Source of the DNA: Desulfarculales bacterium UBA702
Lineage (GTDB): Bacteria; Desulfobacterota; Syntrophobacteria; Syntrophobacterales; Syntrophobacteraceae
DNA length: 64,000 nucleotides
NCBI GenBank assembly: GCA_002298165.1
Contig: DBMI01000028.1
Coordinates: forward strand, 62,001 to 126,000
Direction: 5' to 3'
Part shown: positions 53,507 through 62,498 of the stretch, piece by piece
How positions within the stretch are numbered: the stretch's first letter is position 1
How the letters are laid out: every line of letters begins with the position of its first letter
The notes under the pieces: generated by a model
What the model saw: only the letters and a program-made list of their open reading frames with translations
What the model was told of the DNA's origin: nothing
The model's database searches: none
Position numbers and translations under genes: made by a program

Positions 53507-54271
53507 CTAACTCTCAAACTGCACTATGCGCTTGAATGAAGCGACTTCCAGACTCGCACCGCCGACAAGCATTCCATCCAGGTCAGCTTCGGCCATCAGC
53601 GCATCCACATTATCGGGTTTAACCGATCCTCCATATAGTATTCTGACGCGATTTGCAACCTCTTTATTGAAAAGAGCTTCCAACCGGGCACGAATGAAGG
53701 CATGAACCTCCTGCGCCTGTGCTGGAGTTGCTGTCCGGCCGGTGCCTATTGCCCAGACGGGTTCATAAGCCAGAACAACCCGCCCCACCAGGTCCGAAAC
53801 CAAGCCTTCCAGGGCCTTATCCAACTGAGCCCCGACTACGTCGAATGTACTGTTTGCGTCTCTTTCGACCAGCAATTCACCAACACAGATGATTGGAACC
53901 ATCCCGTGCGTGAATACTGAAGCGGCCTTTTTGCGGATCATCTCGTCAGTTTCGCCAAATATATGCCGCCGCTCGGAATGGCCCACAATCACGTAGCGGC
54001 AGCCGAGATCCTTTATCATAACTGTTGAAATTTCCCCCGTGAAGGCCCCTTTTTCCTCCCAATGACAATTCTGCGCCGATGCTGAATAGCCTTCAAGCTT
54101 GAGCGCCCGGCACAGGGAATCCAGTGAAGTAAATGGCGGCGCTATAACAGCTTCCCTATCTGTAAGCGGACCGGTTTGCTCCTGAAGCGCCTCAGCAAAA
54201 GCCACCGCCTCGGCAACTGTTTTGTGCATCTTCCAATTGGCGGCAAGTATAGGTTTTCTAAGTGGGTTCAT
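53507..54271 (-). CDS. tpiA: Triosephosphate isomerase
   Basis: A 254-residue TIM barrel enzyme. The active-site residues are all present: Asn and Lys in ANWKMHK, His in IVGHSERR, and Glu in AYEPVWAIGTG; the phosphate loop is YGGSVKPDN. It interconverts dihydroxyacetone phosphate and glyceraldehyde 3-phosphate. AAAGGAA precedes the ATG. It follows pgk by 21 bases in the glycolysis/gluconeogenesis operon. Confidence 0.96.
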   Translation of the reverse strand: MNPLRKPILAANWKMHKTVAEAVAFAEALQEQTGPLTDREAVIAPPFTSLDSLCRALKLEGYSASAQNCHWEEKGAFTGEISTVMIKDLGCRYVIVGHSERRHIFGETDEMIRKKAASVFTHGMVPIICVGELLVERDANSTFDVVGAQLDKALEGLVSDLVGRVVLAYEPVWAIGTGRTATPAQAQEVHAFIRARLEALFNKEVANRVRILYGGSVKPDNVDALMAEADLDGMLVGGASLEVASFKRIVQFES

Positions 54272-54292
54272 GAAATATTCCTTTCAGGCAGG

Positions 54293-55480
54293 TTACTTGC
54301 CGCAGTTATCAAGGGCAACTATTCCGGGGAGTTCTATTCCCTCCATCATTTCAAGAAAAGCCCCGCCGCCGGTGGATACATAACTCACTTTGTCTTCCAT
54401 GTTGGCCTTCCTTACCGCCGCGGCGGAATCTCCACCGCCAACAACGGTCAGAGCATCCAGGGTGGCGAGAAACTCGGCCATTGCAAAGGTTCCCATATAA
54501 AAGGGCGGCTTTTCGAATACCCCCATCGGACCATTCCAGACAACGGTTTTGCAGTTCTTAAGTACGGACTCGAAAACCAGGATGGTCTGAGAGCCGATAT
54601 CGAGGATCTGCGTATCATCGGGCACCTTGTCTAACGAAACCTGGCGAACATCACCGCAACTATCAGGGCTGGCCGAGACCACTACGTCAACAGGCAAGAA
54701 TATTTTGACACCTTTCTTGCTGGCCGCCTCGATTAGCTTGACAGCTGTCCCGAGATAATCGTCCTCGACAAGGGATTTTCCGACCGCCTTTCCTTGCGCT
54801 TTGAGGAAAGTGTTTGCCATTGCCCCGCCGATCAACAGGAAATCGGCCTTATCAAGAAGGTGCTCAAGAAGACCGATTTTTGAAGAGATCTTTGCGCCAC
54901 CGATTAGAACCGCGAGAGGCCTTTGAGGGTTTTCGAGCCCCTTGTTGAAGTACTCGACCTCTTTTTGCAACTGGTAACCCGCTGCGCAAACCGGCACAAA
55001 ATGGGTAATGCCCTCAACAGAGGCATGCGCACGATGCGATACCGCAAATGCATCATTCACGTAAACATCAGCCAGAGAGGCAAGTTTCCGTGAAAATTCC
55101 GGATCGTTTTTCTCCTCTTCCGGGTGGAAGCGAAGGTTTTCCAGCATAAGTATCTGGCCCTCGGAAAGACCGGAGACCATTCGGTCGACTTCCTGGCCGA
55201 TGCAGTCAGGGGCGAGTGGGACAGGGAGCGAAAGCAAACTCGAAAGATAATCCGCTGCCGGTTTCAGTGAAAACGCGGGGGATGCCTTACCTTTGGGCCT
55301 TCCGAGATGTGAAGCGAGAATCAGCTTCCCTCCTGAGTCGAGCACCTTCCGAATGCTTGGCAAAACAGCACGGATGCGCAGATCATCAGTAATTCGCCCA
55401 TCCTTGTCCAGCGGCACATTGAAATCAACACGCATGAAAACGCGTTTTCCCTGGAGATCAACATCATCAAGCGTCTTCAT
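54293..55480 (-). CDS. pgk: Phosphoglycerate kinase
   Basis: A 395-residue enzyme. The N-terminal substrate domain has VFMRVDFNVPLD and LASHLGRPKG; the C-terminal nucleotide domain has VLIGGAKISSKIG, VWNGPMGVFE and GGGDSAA. It transfers phosphate between 1,3-bisphosphoglycerate and ADP. It lies between gap (176 bases upstream) and tpiA. The C-terminal end is slightly different from the usual (ends LDNCGK) but not truncated within a domain. Confidence 0.96.
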   Translation of the reverse strand: MKTLDDVDLQGKRVFMRVDFNVPLDKDGRITDDLRIRAVLPSIRKVLDSGGKLILASHLGRPKGKASPAFSLKPAADYLSSLLSLPVPLAPDCIGQEVDRMVSGLSEGQILMLENLRFHPEEEKNDPEFSRKLASLADVYVNDAFAVSHRAHASVEGITHFVPVCAAGYQLQKEVEYFNKGLENPQRPLAVLIGGAKISSKIGLLEHLLDKADFLLIGGAMANTFLKAQGKAVGKSLVEDDYLGTAVKLIEAASKKGVKIFLPVDVVVSASPDSCGDVRQVSLDKVPDDTQILDIGSQTILVFESVLKNCKTVVWNGPMGVFEKPPFYMGTFAMAEFLATLDALTVVGGGDSAAAVRKANMEDKVSYVSTGGGAFLEMMEGIELPGIVALDNCGK

Positions 55481-55656
55481 TTCTCATCGTCTCCTTAATA
55501 ATCAACTAGATTCGCCCACGGCGAGCATCAAAAGCCGGTACAAGGCATGACCACGAATGCGCCGCCCTGGCAAATCAGGAGCAACTGGTGGCTATTAGAC
55601 TCGACATCGACTTTTATCTACCCTGCCGGTGCAAGGCCAGATGTTTTAAGGTTGCT

Positions 55657-56667
55657 TCATTCGACAGACTGTCCAACCATAACAGCCAGATCAGCGGCAC
55701 GGCTGGAATAGCCGTACTCGTTATCGTACCAGCTAAAAACCTTTACCATTCTGCCGGCCATGACACTGGTAAGCTTCGAGTCCACCTGGGATGAATAATA
55801 CGAATGGTTGAAGTCAACGGAGACCAGTTCCTCGGTGACATAGCGAAGAATCCCCTTCATGGGCCCGTTGGCGGCTTCCTCGAATACCTTGTTCACTTCC
55901 TCTTTGGTTACATCGCGTCCGACCCTTACAGCCAAATCGACGAGCGAAACGTTCGGAGTGGGGACGCGGATGGCAATGCCATCGAGCTTTCCCTTGAGTT
56001 CCGGAATCACTTCGGCAACTGCACGGGCAGCACCCGTTGTGGTTGGAATCATCGAAAGGGCAGCCGCCCTGGACCTGCGGCGGTCGTTATGCAGTGAGTC
56101 TAGAAGGCGCTGGTCCATCGTATAGGAATGGATTGTGGTCATAAGTCCGTGTTCTATAATGAACTTGTCATTGAGAAGGGATGCTATCGGAGCGAGGCAG
56201 TTGGTGGTACAGGAAGCATTGGAAATGACATTGTGCGCGCGCGGATCATATGACCCGTCGTTAACACCAAGCACGAAAGTGGCGTCCATTCCCTTGCCAG
56301 GCGCTGTAATGATGACTTTACGGGCGCCTGCTGTAAGGTGCTTTTCCGCACCTGAACGATCAGTAAATCTACCCGTTGCCTCGATTACCACTGCAACCTT
56401 GAGGTCGCGCCAGGGCATCTGGGCGGGATCGGTGATCTTTAGACATTTAATGGTCTTTCCATCGACGGTCAGTTCGTCTTCGGTCCCCGATACTTCGTGT
56501 GGCCAAACGCCGTGAACAGAGTCGTACTTTAGGAGGTAGGCCAGTTCCGATGGCGGACCAAGGTCATTTATGGCAACGACCTCAAGCGGAAGCCCACGGT
56601 CCTTTATCACTTTAAAGATTGTCCGTCCGATTCGTCCGAATCCGTTAATCGCAATGCGAATAGCCAT
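55657..56667 (-). CDS. gap: Glyceraldehyde-3-phosphate dehydrogenase, type I
   Basis: A 336-residue enzyme. NAD-binding GFGRIGR near residue 9, active-site Cys in SNASCTTNCLAP, the phosphate-site residues around TGAARAV, and WYDNEYGYS near the end. It oxidises glyceraldehyde 3-phosphate with NAD and phosphate. First gene of the operon, with a region upstream carrying two palindromes that may be operators. An A-rich leader with AAAGGAG precedes the ATG. Confidence 0.96.
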   Translation of the reverse strand: MAIRIAINGFGRIGRTIFKVIKDRGLPLEVVAINDLGPPSELAYLLKYDSVHGVWPHEVSGTEDELTVDGKTIKCLKITDPAQMPWRDLKVAVVIEATGRFTDRSGAEKHLTAGARKVIITAPGKGMDATFVLGVNDGSYDPRAHNVISNASCTTNCLAPIASLLNDKFIIEHGLMTTIHSYTMDQRLLDSLHNDRRRSRAAALSMIPTTTGAARAVAEVIPELKGKLDGIAIRVPTPNVSLVDLAVRVGRDVTKEEVNKVFEEAANGPMKGILRYVTEELVSVDFNHSYYSSQVDSKLTSVMAGRMVKVFSWYDNEYGYSSRAADLAVMVGQSVE

Positions 56668-57103
56668 TTTTTTCTCCTTTAGGTTAAAAAAATATCAGGG
56701 TGCCGGTCCCCTTCAAATCCTTTGAATGCGCCATGTTCCCGGAATGCTCAAATCCATTTGATTCAAGTATATTGTTTCCGTGGAAAAACAAAATTTCACC
56801 TTGGGTCCAAATCAACCCCTTTTGGCCGAATAAGAAGTAATTAAACAGGAAAACATGCCGTAATGGGCATTTGCGCTGAAAAACCGCACCTCATCCCAAA
56901 ATATATATCTTTTAAAAGTAAGGACAAAGGGCGGAGAAGAAAAGAATGGAAAGTGTAAAGAGATCCGGCAGACTAAAGTACTTCTTGAATTTATCACATT
57001 TAAAAAAATTTTGCCGACTCGGCGCCCGCCATTACATTCCTCCGGCATCCCCACAAATGCAGATATCGTAAAAATTTCACAGGACCTTAAACTTTTGTTG
57101 TGC
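56668..57103. other. Intergenic region upstream of gap, likely operators
   Basis: No gene in about 435 bases. Two related palindromes lie close to gap: TTCAAA-TCC-TTTGAA at 56712-56726 and TCAAAT-CC-ATTTGA at 56748-56761, with TTCC-C-GGAA at 56736-56744 between them. A possible -10 box TATACT on the minus strand lies at 56766-56771, but no good -35 fits it. The rest is A/T-rich and shows nothing. Confidence 0.5.
56712..56761. promoter_or_regulatory. Pair of similar palindromes upstream of gap
   Basis: The two sites share the TCAAA-TTTGA theme and their centres are about 35 bases apart. The distal one would overlap the start point of the possible promoter at 56766-56771. Regulator unknown. 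Confidence 0.4.
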
Positions 57104-57889
57104 TTACGGGATACCAAAAATGACTCTCGATCCCGTATTCAGACCAAGTTCGGATGCTGCATTTCCCCCGCTTATGGCTATCTCGAAAAAGCCACTGCTC
57201 CCCATTAGAGCTATAGCGCTTCCATGGGGAGCCTGTCCATATGTCTCCATCACCGGCAACCCGGAGACTTCTCCGGCCTGGACTCTCCACCTCTCCAGCG
57301 AGCCCCGCCCTCTAAGCGCATCGCCTGAAACATTTGTTATTGAGTTTCCGAATCTGTCGACATGGATAATTTCCCCCTCAACCCCCTCGGGTGTGGAGCA
57401 GGGGAGTGCCCACTCTGAAATGGCGGGGCTGCAGGTTGGACCGAGAAGGCCGAAAGGTAGTCCGGCTAAAAGGTGAGCTGCGGCCGGAGCAAATATGTCG
57501 CGGCCGTGAAAGGTTTTTGAGACAGGCCGTTTTTGCAGATCGGGGTTCTCGATAGACCTTGCCTCTAATACCGCTTCCTTTTGAAGTACTAGCGAAAAGA
57601 TACCGTTATCTGGTCCAATGAAAACTCCGGATGAAGTACGAACGGCGATCGCCAGGCGGTCTGTTCCGACACCAGGATCCACAACCACAAGGTGGATCGT
57701 GCCTCGGGGAAAACAACCATAGGAAGAAAAAAGAATGAACCCGGCAGATCGTATATCCTGAGGTTTTATCATGTGTGAAATATCGACCATCCGCACATCC
57801 GGGCAAATGCCAAGAATTACTCCCTTCAGGCAGGCTACATACCCGTCCGACTGTCCGAAATCACTTAACAGCGTAATGATACCAGCCAT
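57104..57889 (-). CDS. DUF62-family S-adenosyl-L-methionine hydroxide adenosyltransferase
   Basis: A 261-residue protein of the SAM hydrolase/chlorinase/fluorinase superfamily. Features: ITLLSDFGQSDGYV at the start, DISHMI, VVVDPGVGT, GPDNGIF, and the FHGRDIFAPAAA motif with the Asp/Arg/His set of the hydroxide (not halide) enzymes; C-terminal HVDRFGNSITN. It splits SAM to adenosine and methionine using water; the biological purpose is unclear. ATG at 57889 with GGAG six bases upstream. It stands alone, divergent from the regulator at 58122. Confidence 0.9.
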   Translation of the reverse strand: MAGIITLLSDFGQSDGYVACLKGVILGICPDVRMVDISHMIKPQDIRSAGFILFSSYGCFPRGTIHLVVVDPGVGTDRLAIAVRTSSGVFIGPDNGIFSLVLQKEAVLEARSIENPDLQKRPVSKTFHGRDIFAPAAAHLLAGLPFGLLGPTCSPAISEWALPCSTPEGVEGEIIHVDRFGNSITNVSGDALRGRGSLERWRVQAGEVSGLPVMETYGQAPHGSAIALMGSSGFFEIAISGGNAASELGLNTGSRVIFGIP

Positions 57890-57996
57890 TATATACTCCA
57901 TTAATTACGTTAACTTCCTTCCGGATTTATCCATGAGCCCTGCTGAGTTGGCCAAGCAAGTATCAGACTGAATCGCTATGAAACACGTTTTTCTGA

Positions 57997-58025
57997 TTGA
58001 CTTGGGCGGTTTATGGTATTATTTC
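57997..58025 (+). promoter_or_regulatory. Possible promoter of the PAS/AAA/Fis regulator gene
   Basis: TTGACT (57997-58002), 17 bases, then TATTTC (58020-58025). The start point would lie near 58032, just before a TTG at 58038, which argues for the ATG at 58122 as the protein start. Confidence 0.3.
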
Positions 58026-58121
58026 GGATGTGTCTAATTGAAACATGTACTCAAATGCACTTTTGGTTTGAAGCCTTTAGGCTATCTGGAGCAGTCAATC
58101 ACCCAGCGGAAACCCCAAATT

Positions 58122-59513
58122 ATGAAAAACCTGCCTGTAGATATCTCTTCCGCCTTGGACGAAGTCCCACTGGGAATAAGCATTCTCAACAAGGACCGCA
58201 AAATTCTTTTTATTAATCGCGCGCTCGAAGCAATGAGTGGGTTTTCGCGCGGCGAGTGCGAAGGACTTCCCTGTTCCAGCGTTCTTCGGTTCAGCAACTG
58301 TATCGAGAACTGCCCGCTGGCCGACATTGCCGAGCGCGAAAAGAACATTCTCGAGGGAGACATAATAACCCAGGATCATCAAAAAATTCCGGTTCTGGTA
58401 ACGTTTGCCCCCCTTGTGAATGGCAGGGGGAGAGTAACAGGCTATATAGAAACTGTTGAAGATCTGCGAAAGAGGCGCACAGTTGATCCTATAAGGATCC
58501 ACCCCTTCAGCTTCGGAGACATAATAGGCCGAAGTCCGCAAATGGAAAAGATATTCAAGTTTCTGCCCGCAATAGCGCAATCCGATTCTCCAGTGCTTAT
58601 TACCGGTCAAATCGGGACGGGCAAAGACCTGCTGGCGTCCGCGATCCACTATGCATCCCCACGGGCTAAGAACCCATTTGTGATATTTCGTTGCGGTGCT
58701 CTTCCGGATAACCTTATTGAGTCCGAACTTTTCGGACACGAGAAGGGTGCCTTCCCGGGAGCTACCGAGAACAAGCCCGGGAAATTCCGTTTCGCGCAAA
58801 ACGGGACCCTTTTCATAGCCGAGATCGGCGATCTGCCACCCTCACTGCAACTTAAGCTCTTGACTTATCTCGACGAGAAGACGATCTACCCACTGGGCGG
58901 CACAAGAAACTTTTCAGCCGATGTACGCGTAATTGCCGCAACGAGCTTGAACCTTGAACAGATAGCACGTGGGGGACATTTCCGAAAGGAGCTTTTTTTC
59001 CGCTTGAACGCTGTCAGCCTTCACTTGCCTCCCCTCAAAGACAGAGATGGCGATATCAGACTGCTCCTCGAACATTTCATGCGCTCCCATGCCTCACCGC
59101 AGAAAAAGGCGCTGCTCGGATTCTCTCCGGAGTGTTTAAGGGTACTTGAGGAATATACTTATCCGGGAAATGTCCTGGAGTTGAAACACATTGTAGAATA
59201 CGCCGTCAACATCTGCAGAGGTGAGATTATAGGTATCAGGGACCTTCCATCATATCTTACCGAAACTTTTGAAGATCTGGTTACGCCCCTGGCAGCCAGT
59301 TCACCGTCGCCCGTCGAGGCAAGCGTTGAAGATGGAATGGACTGGTCGGCGGTCGAGCGAAAGATGATAACCAATGCATTGATCAAGGCCAAAGGGAGGC
59401 GGAGCAGGGCGGCTCAGTTACTCGGTTGGGGCAGGAGCACGCTTTGGAGGAAAATGAAACACTACGGTCTTGCAGCACCAGGCGATGAAGGATTAAGGGA
59501 GATCGGCCAATGA
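58122..59513 (+). CDS. Sigma54-activator-like regulator (PAS-AAA-Fis) with degenerate ATPase motifs
   Basis: A protein of about 463 residues: PAS domain (about 1-115), AAA+ domain (about 130-370) and C-terminal Fis-type helix-turn-helix (GRRSRAAQLLGWGRSTLWRKM). In the AAA+ part, Walker A is GQIGTGKD (162-169), but the Walker B Asp is Ala233 (FIAEIGD instead of F(L/I)DEIGD), and the sigma54-contact loop is GAFPGA (209-214) instead of GAFTGA. The PAS domain has Cys51, Cys60 and Cys64 (CxxxxxxxxCxxxC), a possible metal or redox site. The start is uncertain; TTG at 58038 is possible. It is coupled to a NifX-like gene. Confidence 0.85.
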   Translation: MKNLPVDISSALDEVPLGISILNKDRKILFINRALEAMSGFSRGECEGLPCSSVLRFSNCIENCPLADIAEREKNILEGDIITQDHQKIPVLVTFAPLVNGRGRVTGYIETVEDLRKRRTVDPIRIHPFSFGDIIGRSPQMEKIFKFLPAIAQSDSPVLITGQIGTGKDLLASAIHYASPRAKNPFVIFRCGALPDNLIESELFGHEKGAFPGATENKPGKFRFAQNGTLFIAEIGDLPPSLQLKLLTYLDEKTIYPLGGTRNFSADVRVIAATSLNLEQIARGGHFRKELFFRLNAVSLHLPPLKDRDGDIRLLLEHFMRSHASPQKKALLGFSPECLRVLEEYTYPGNVLELKHIVEYAVNICRGEIIGIRDLPSYLTETFEDLVTPLAASSPSPVEASVEDGMDWSAVERKMITNALIKAKGRRSRAAQLLGWGRSTLWRKMKHYGLAAPGDEGLREIGQ

Positions 59514-59848
59514 AAAAAGTCCTTCTTGCACTATATGGAAACGACATCGCCCCGCGATTCGACCTTGCCCCGGAGGTCCAGATAGTAACCTTCGACCGCG
59601 AAGGCGGAGAGGAAGTCAAGACGATAGTTTTGCCGAGGCCCTCTGCTGAAACGCTTTGCCAGATAGCTACCGCGGAGAATATAGAGGCGGTTATTTGCGG
59701 CGGGATTGAAGAGGAATACCTGCAATACCTCAGATGGAAGAAGATCGAGGTAATTCATTCCATTATCGGTGCGGCGGATGCCGCGCTCCCTCGCTTTCGC
59801 CTGGGCAGTCTTAAACCTGGGGATATTCTCGTCGAAAGGCGGAAATAG
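59510..59848 (+). CDS. NifX/NafY-like dinitrogenase iron-molybdenum cofactor domain protein
   Basis: A 112-residue single-domain protein of the NifB C-terminal/NifX/VnfX fold. It begins MKKVLLALYGNDIAPRFD and has a GGIEEEYLQYLRWKKIEV stretch where NifX proteins have G-G-C/I...L...GI. Members carry iron-molybdenum or other Fe-S precursors. No nitrogenase genes are nearby, so it is one of the widespread non-Nif forms, like the Mo/Cu-binding ORP proteins of sulfate reducers. Its ATG overlaps the stop of the regulator by four bases, so the two are functionally linked. Confidence 0.82.
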   Translation: MKKVLLALYGNDIAPRFDLAPEVQIVTFDREGGEEVKTIVLPRPSAETLCQIATAENIEAVICGGIEEEYLQYLRWKKIEVIHSIIGAADAALPRFRLGSLKPGDILVERRK

Positions 59849-59887
59849 TACGGCTTTAATTTTGAAGCCATACTTACCGGAAGTTAA

Positions 59888-60286
59888 CTACTTGCCTGGG
59901 CGATGTTCGCTCTGGGCCTTCTTTTTTTTCGCCTCATGGATCTTTTCCACCAGTTGTTCGATATCACATGGCTTCATTAGATAGTCGAACGCCCCCAGCT
60001 TCATTCCCTGGATTCCGTCCTCCACCGTTGCATGGCCGGTCAACATGATTACTTCGACCAGTGGATGAGCTTTCTTGATTTCCCTGAGCGTCTCAATCCC
60101 GTCCAGGCCCGGCATTTTTACGTCCAGAATGACGACATCGACCATTTCGCCGCTATCCAACTTTTCGAGTGCTTCATAACCACTATTAGCGGTTAGTACG
60201 TGAAGGTTTCTCTTGCTGAGGCGCTTTGTGACAGTATTAACGAAAGGTACTTCATCATCTACAAGCATAACGGCTGTTCGCGTCAT
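59888..60286 (-). CDS. Receiver-only response regulator
   Basis: A 132-residue receiver domain with no output domain: acidic pair in MLVDDE near residue 9, phosphorylated Asp in VVILDVKMPGLDG, Thr in MLTGHA, Lys in YLMKPCD. It receives phosphate from the kinase encoded 63 bases upstream on the same strand. Such stand-alone receivers act as relays or by binding partners. A charged Lys-rich tail follows the domain. Confidence 0.93.
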   Translation of the reverse strand: MTRTAVMLVDDEVPFVNTVTKRLSKRNLHVLTANSGYEALEKLDSGEMVDVVILDVKMPGLDGIETLREIKKAHPLVEVIMLTGHATVEDGIQGMKLGAFDYLMKPCDIEQLVEKIHEAKKKKAQSEHRPGK

Positions 60287-60349
60287 TGAGGGTCCTTTCG
60301 GTTTTTCGTAATTCGGTTGAGAGCAGAGTCTTCCGCAAACGCCGCATCT

Positions 60350-62113
60350 TCATTTCTCGCTACTGCTTTTGCCCGCTCCCAATCCGAGGGGGAAATGGAT
60401 ATGAAAAGTCGTTCCAACCCCGATGGTGCTGTTGATTTTTATTTCTCCGCCCATTTTTTTTACAATACCATAACAGATCGATAATCCCAGCCCCGTTCCC
60501 TTGCCGACCGGCTTGGTGGTGAAAAACGGATCAAAAACGCGAGAAAGTACCTCTTCAGGAATCCCGTGGCCGGTGTCGGTGACGTCAACTGTAGCCGTTT
60601 GCCCGTCAAATCCAGTCGTAATCTCGATTGCGCCCCAGTCCTCACCGATTGCGTCAATTGCGTTATTTATGAGGTTCAGCAGCACCTGTTGGACTTCGGT
60701 GGGCGATGCACAAATTTCCGGCAGATCAGGTGCGAGTCGCTTCACGATCTTAACGTTGCCAAGTCTTGAACGCTGCTCCAGGATTCCGACAATCTCGTGT
60801 ATCAAATCATTTAGTTTCACCTTGCTCATACTGGATTCACTGCCTCGGGCGAAACTGAGCAGCTTTTGGTTTATTTCCTTACATCTTTGTGCCTGGGTTT
60901 TAATCTGGTTGAGCGATGCCTTGAATTCTCCCACGTTCTGGCTCTCGCCAAGATCCTCTTCAGCCAGCAGGTCGTCCATCCAGCCTGCCTCTTCGACTAT
61001 AATTGCAACCGGGTTATTTATCTCATGCGCTACACCCGCGGCAAGCTCACCCACCGATGCGAGCCGGCCGGCCTCGATCACGCGCTGATTCATCTGTTCC
61101 TTTTCCAGATTGGCCTTCTCGATCCGCCTAATCACTCTCCTGGATAGCGCGAAAGCCATCACTACTATAGAGATTCCTCCCAACAATGCTATAAGCACAG
61201 CCGGCTTTCGTGCCCTGTAGAGGTCCGCGAATGCATCTTTTTCTTCCTGCATGTAGACCAGGACCCACTCGCTATTCTTCACCGGAGCCATTATGTAGAT
61301 GACATCCCTGCCTTGATACTTAACCCTGCCAATTGAAACATCTTTGCCGTAATCGCAGCAATCCGGGGGGGCGGACATGACCGATAGCAACTGCCCCAAC
61401 GCACCATTGAATTGAAGTCCCCCATTGCCTTTGGACAGCAGACCACGGAAGAAATCACGATCGGGAGGGGTCAAACCGATTGGCCTTGTCTGGAGCCGAC
61501 CTTGATTGTCTATGATGAATGCCCATCCGGAGTGATTGATATTGATACTTTCGACAATTGAATTAAAAGCCGCGAAATCCATGGTGGCCCGCATAATATA
61601 TTCGCGGCCGTCCCATCTCAGGCTGGCAGTGATTATAAAATTAGGCTGATTGCTGAAGCCCTGGAATACATCGCTAATGAAAAAAGGACTCGCCTTTGCA
61701 ATTTTGAACCAATCGGTTTGCGAATGATCGGCGCCGTCGAGCTTTAAAGGACCGGCATAGGCAACCTGAATTCCACGGTTATCCACAAGCCCTATGTCAA
61801 TGAAGGTTCCGCTGTAGGAACTCTGCAGCACGGCAAGTTGGCGGCGCAAAAATTCCTGGCTGCTCATTTCCTCCATGGTGAATGAGTTTGCCAGGACTTG
61901 GACCGAGGAAAGCTTATCGTTTAGGAAAATATCAATATTCTGCCTATGCTTTTCGACCATTTCAAGCAGGTGGGCAACCACCTGGTAGCGATAAGAGGTT
62001 TCGAAGCTGTATCCGATAATAGCGCTAACCATCACCAGGGGAGCAAAGGAAACAAGGATGACGATGAGAGCCATCGTTCTTGCAAGAGACCTGTAGTAGT
62101 GTCTGCTTTCCAT
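60350..62113 (-). CDS. Membrane sensor histidine kinase with dCache domain
   Basis: A 587-residue kinase: N-terminal membrane helix (about 14-36), a large periplasmic double Cache sensor (about 40-295, with WFKIAKASPFFISDVFQG and REYIMRATMDF), a second helix (about 305-325), a HisKA domain with VGELAAGVAHEINNPVAI (phospho-acceptor His), and a HATPase domain (NLINNAIDAIGE, DTGHGIP, TGLGLSICYGIV). The Cache domain likely binds a small molecule such as an amino or organic acid. It pairs with the receiver protein. The liv transport operon is divergent from it, which makes an amino acid ligand an option, but this is inference. Confidence 0.93.
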   Translation of the reverse strand: MESRHYYRSLARTMALIVILVSFAPLVMVSAIIGYSFETSYRYQVVAHLLEMVEKHRQNIDIFLNDKLSSVQVLANSFTMEEMSSQEFLRRQLAVLQSSYSGTFIDIGLVDNRGIQVAYAGPLKLDGADHSQTDWFKIAKASPFFISDVFQGFSNQPNFIITASLRWDGREYIMRATMDFAAFNSIVESININHSGWAFIIDNQGRLQTRPIGLTPPDRDFFRGLLSKGNGGLQFNGALGQLLSVMSAPPDCCDYGKDVSIGRVKYQGRDVIYIMAPVKNSEWVLVYMQEEKDAFADLYRARKPAVLIALLGGISIVVMAFALSRRVIRRIEKANLEKEQMNQRVIEAGRLASVGELAAGVAHEINNPVAIIVEEAGWMDDLLAEEDLGESQNVGEFKASLNQIKTQAQRCKEINQKLLSFARGSESSMSKVKLNDLIHEIVGILEQRSRLGNVKIVKRLAPDLPEICASPTEVQQVLLNLINNAIDAIGEDWGAIEITTGFDGQTATVDVTDTGHGIPEEVLSRVFDPFFTTKPVGKGTGLGLSICYGIVKKMGGEIKINSTIGVGTTFHIHFPLGLGAGKSSSEK

Positions 62114-62498
62114 GTTCCCTCATTACGATCCTGAAGGCTTTGCCCGGTCGGAAGGACCGGTGGGATCGATTTTCATAATATCCGGCTTTAGCCGAGAGTT
62201 CCATCTCACCATCAAACTCTAAGGAAGTCAATTTTTCCTCAACACTTTGAGGAAAGTCCAAAAAAGATGGGGATGACGAATATAGCTATGGATGGGTTGT
62301 ATTTTGTTCTTTTTTGGAATGTGCCTCGACCATAGCCCTCGGTATTTGACTATATAGTTAAACCATGCGATTTATCGCAACTGGCTCGATTTGTACCGAA
62401 GCCAGGAGGCCGGCGCCTGGGGTGCAGTCGCTTACAAGGCTCATGATGTTATATTTTTACAAAATTCAGGAATTCGAGTCCACTATGGACATTTCAGA
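62114..62498. other. Divergent control region between the kinase and liv genes
   Basis: About 385 bases with no convincing gene; a frame open from 62391 is joined to livH but lacks family similarity before 62499. The region carries an 18-base imperfect palindrome at 62345-62362 and a 14-base palindrome at 62366-62379. Confidence 0.5.
62345..62379. promoter_or_regulatory. Two adjacent palindromes upstream of livH
   Basis: TTTGACTATATAGTTAAA (62345-62362) is palindromic apart from one mismatched pair, and also contains a TTGACT like a -35 box. Four bases later TGCGAT-TT-ATCGCA (62366-62379) is a perfect inverted repeat. They lie about 120 bases upstream of the livH ATG and are likely operator sites. 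Confidence 0.5.

Noticed and set aside
62391..62498. N-terminal extension of livH from TTG at 62391
   Set aside because: The extra 36 residues have no similarity to LivH, and the following ATG matches the family start.
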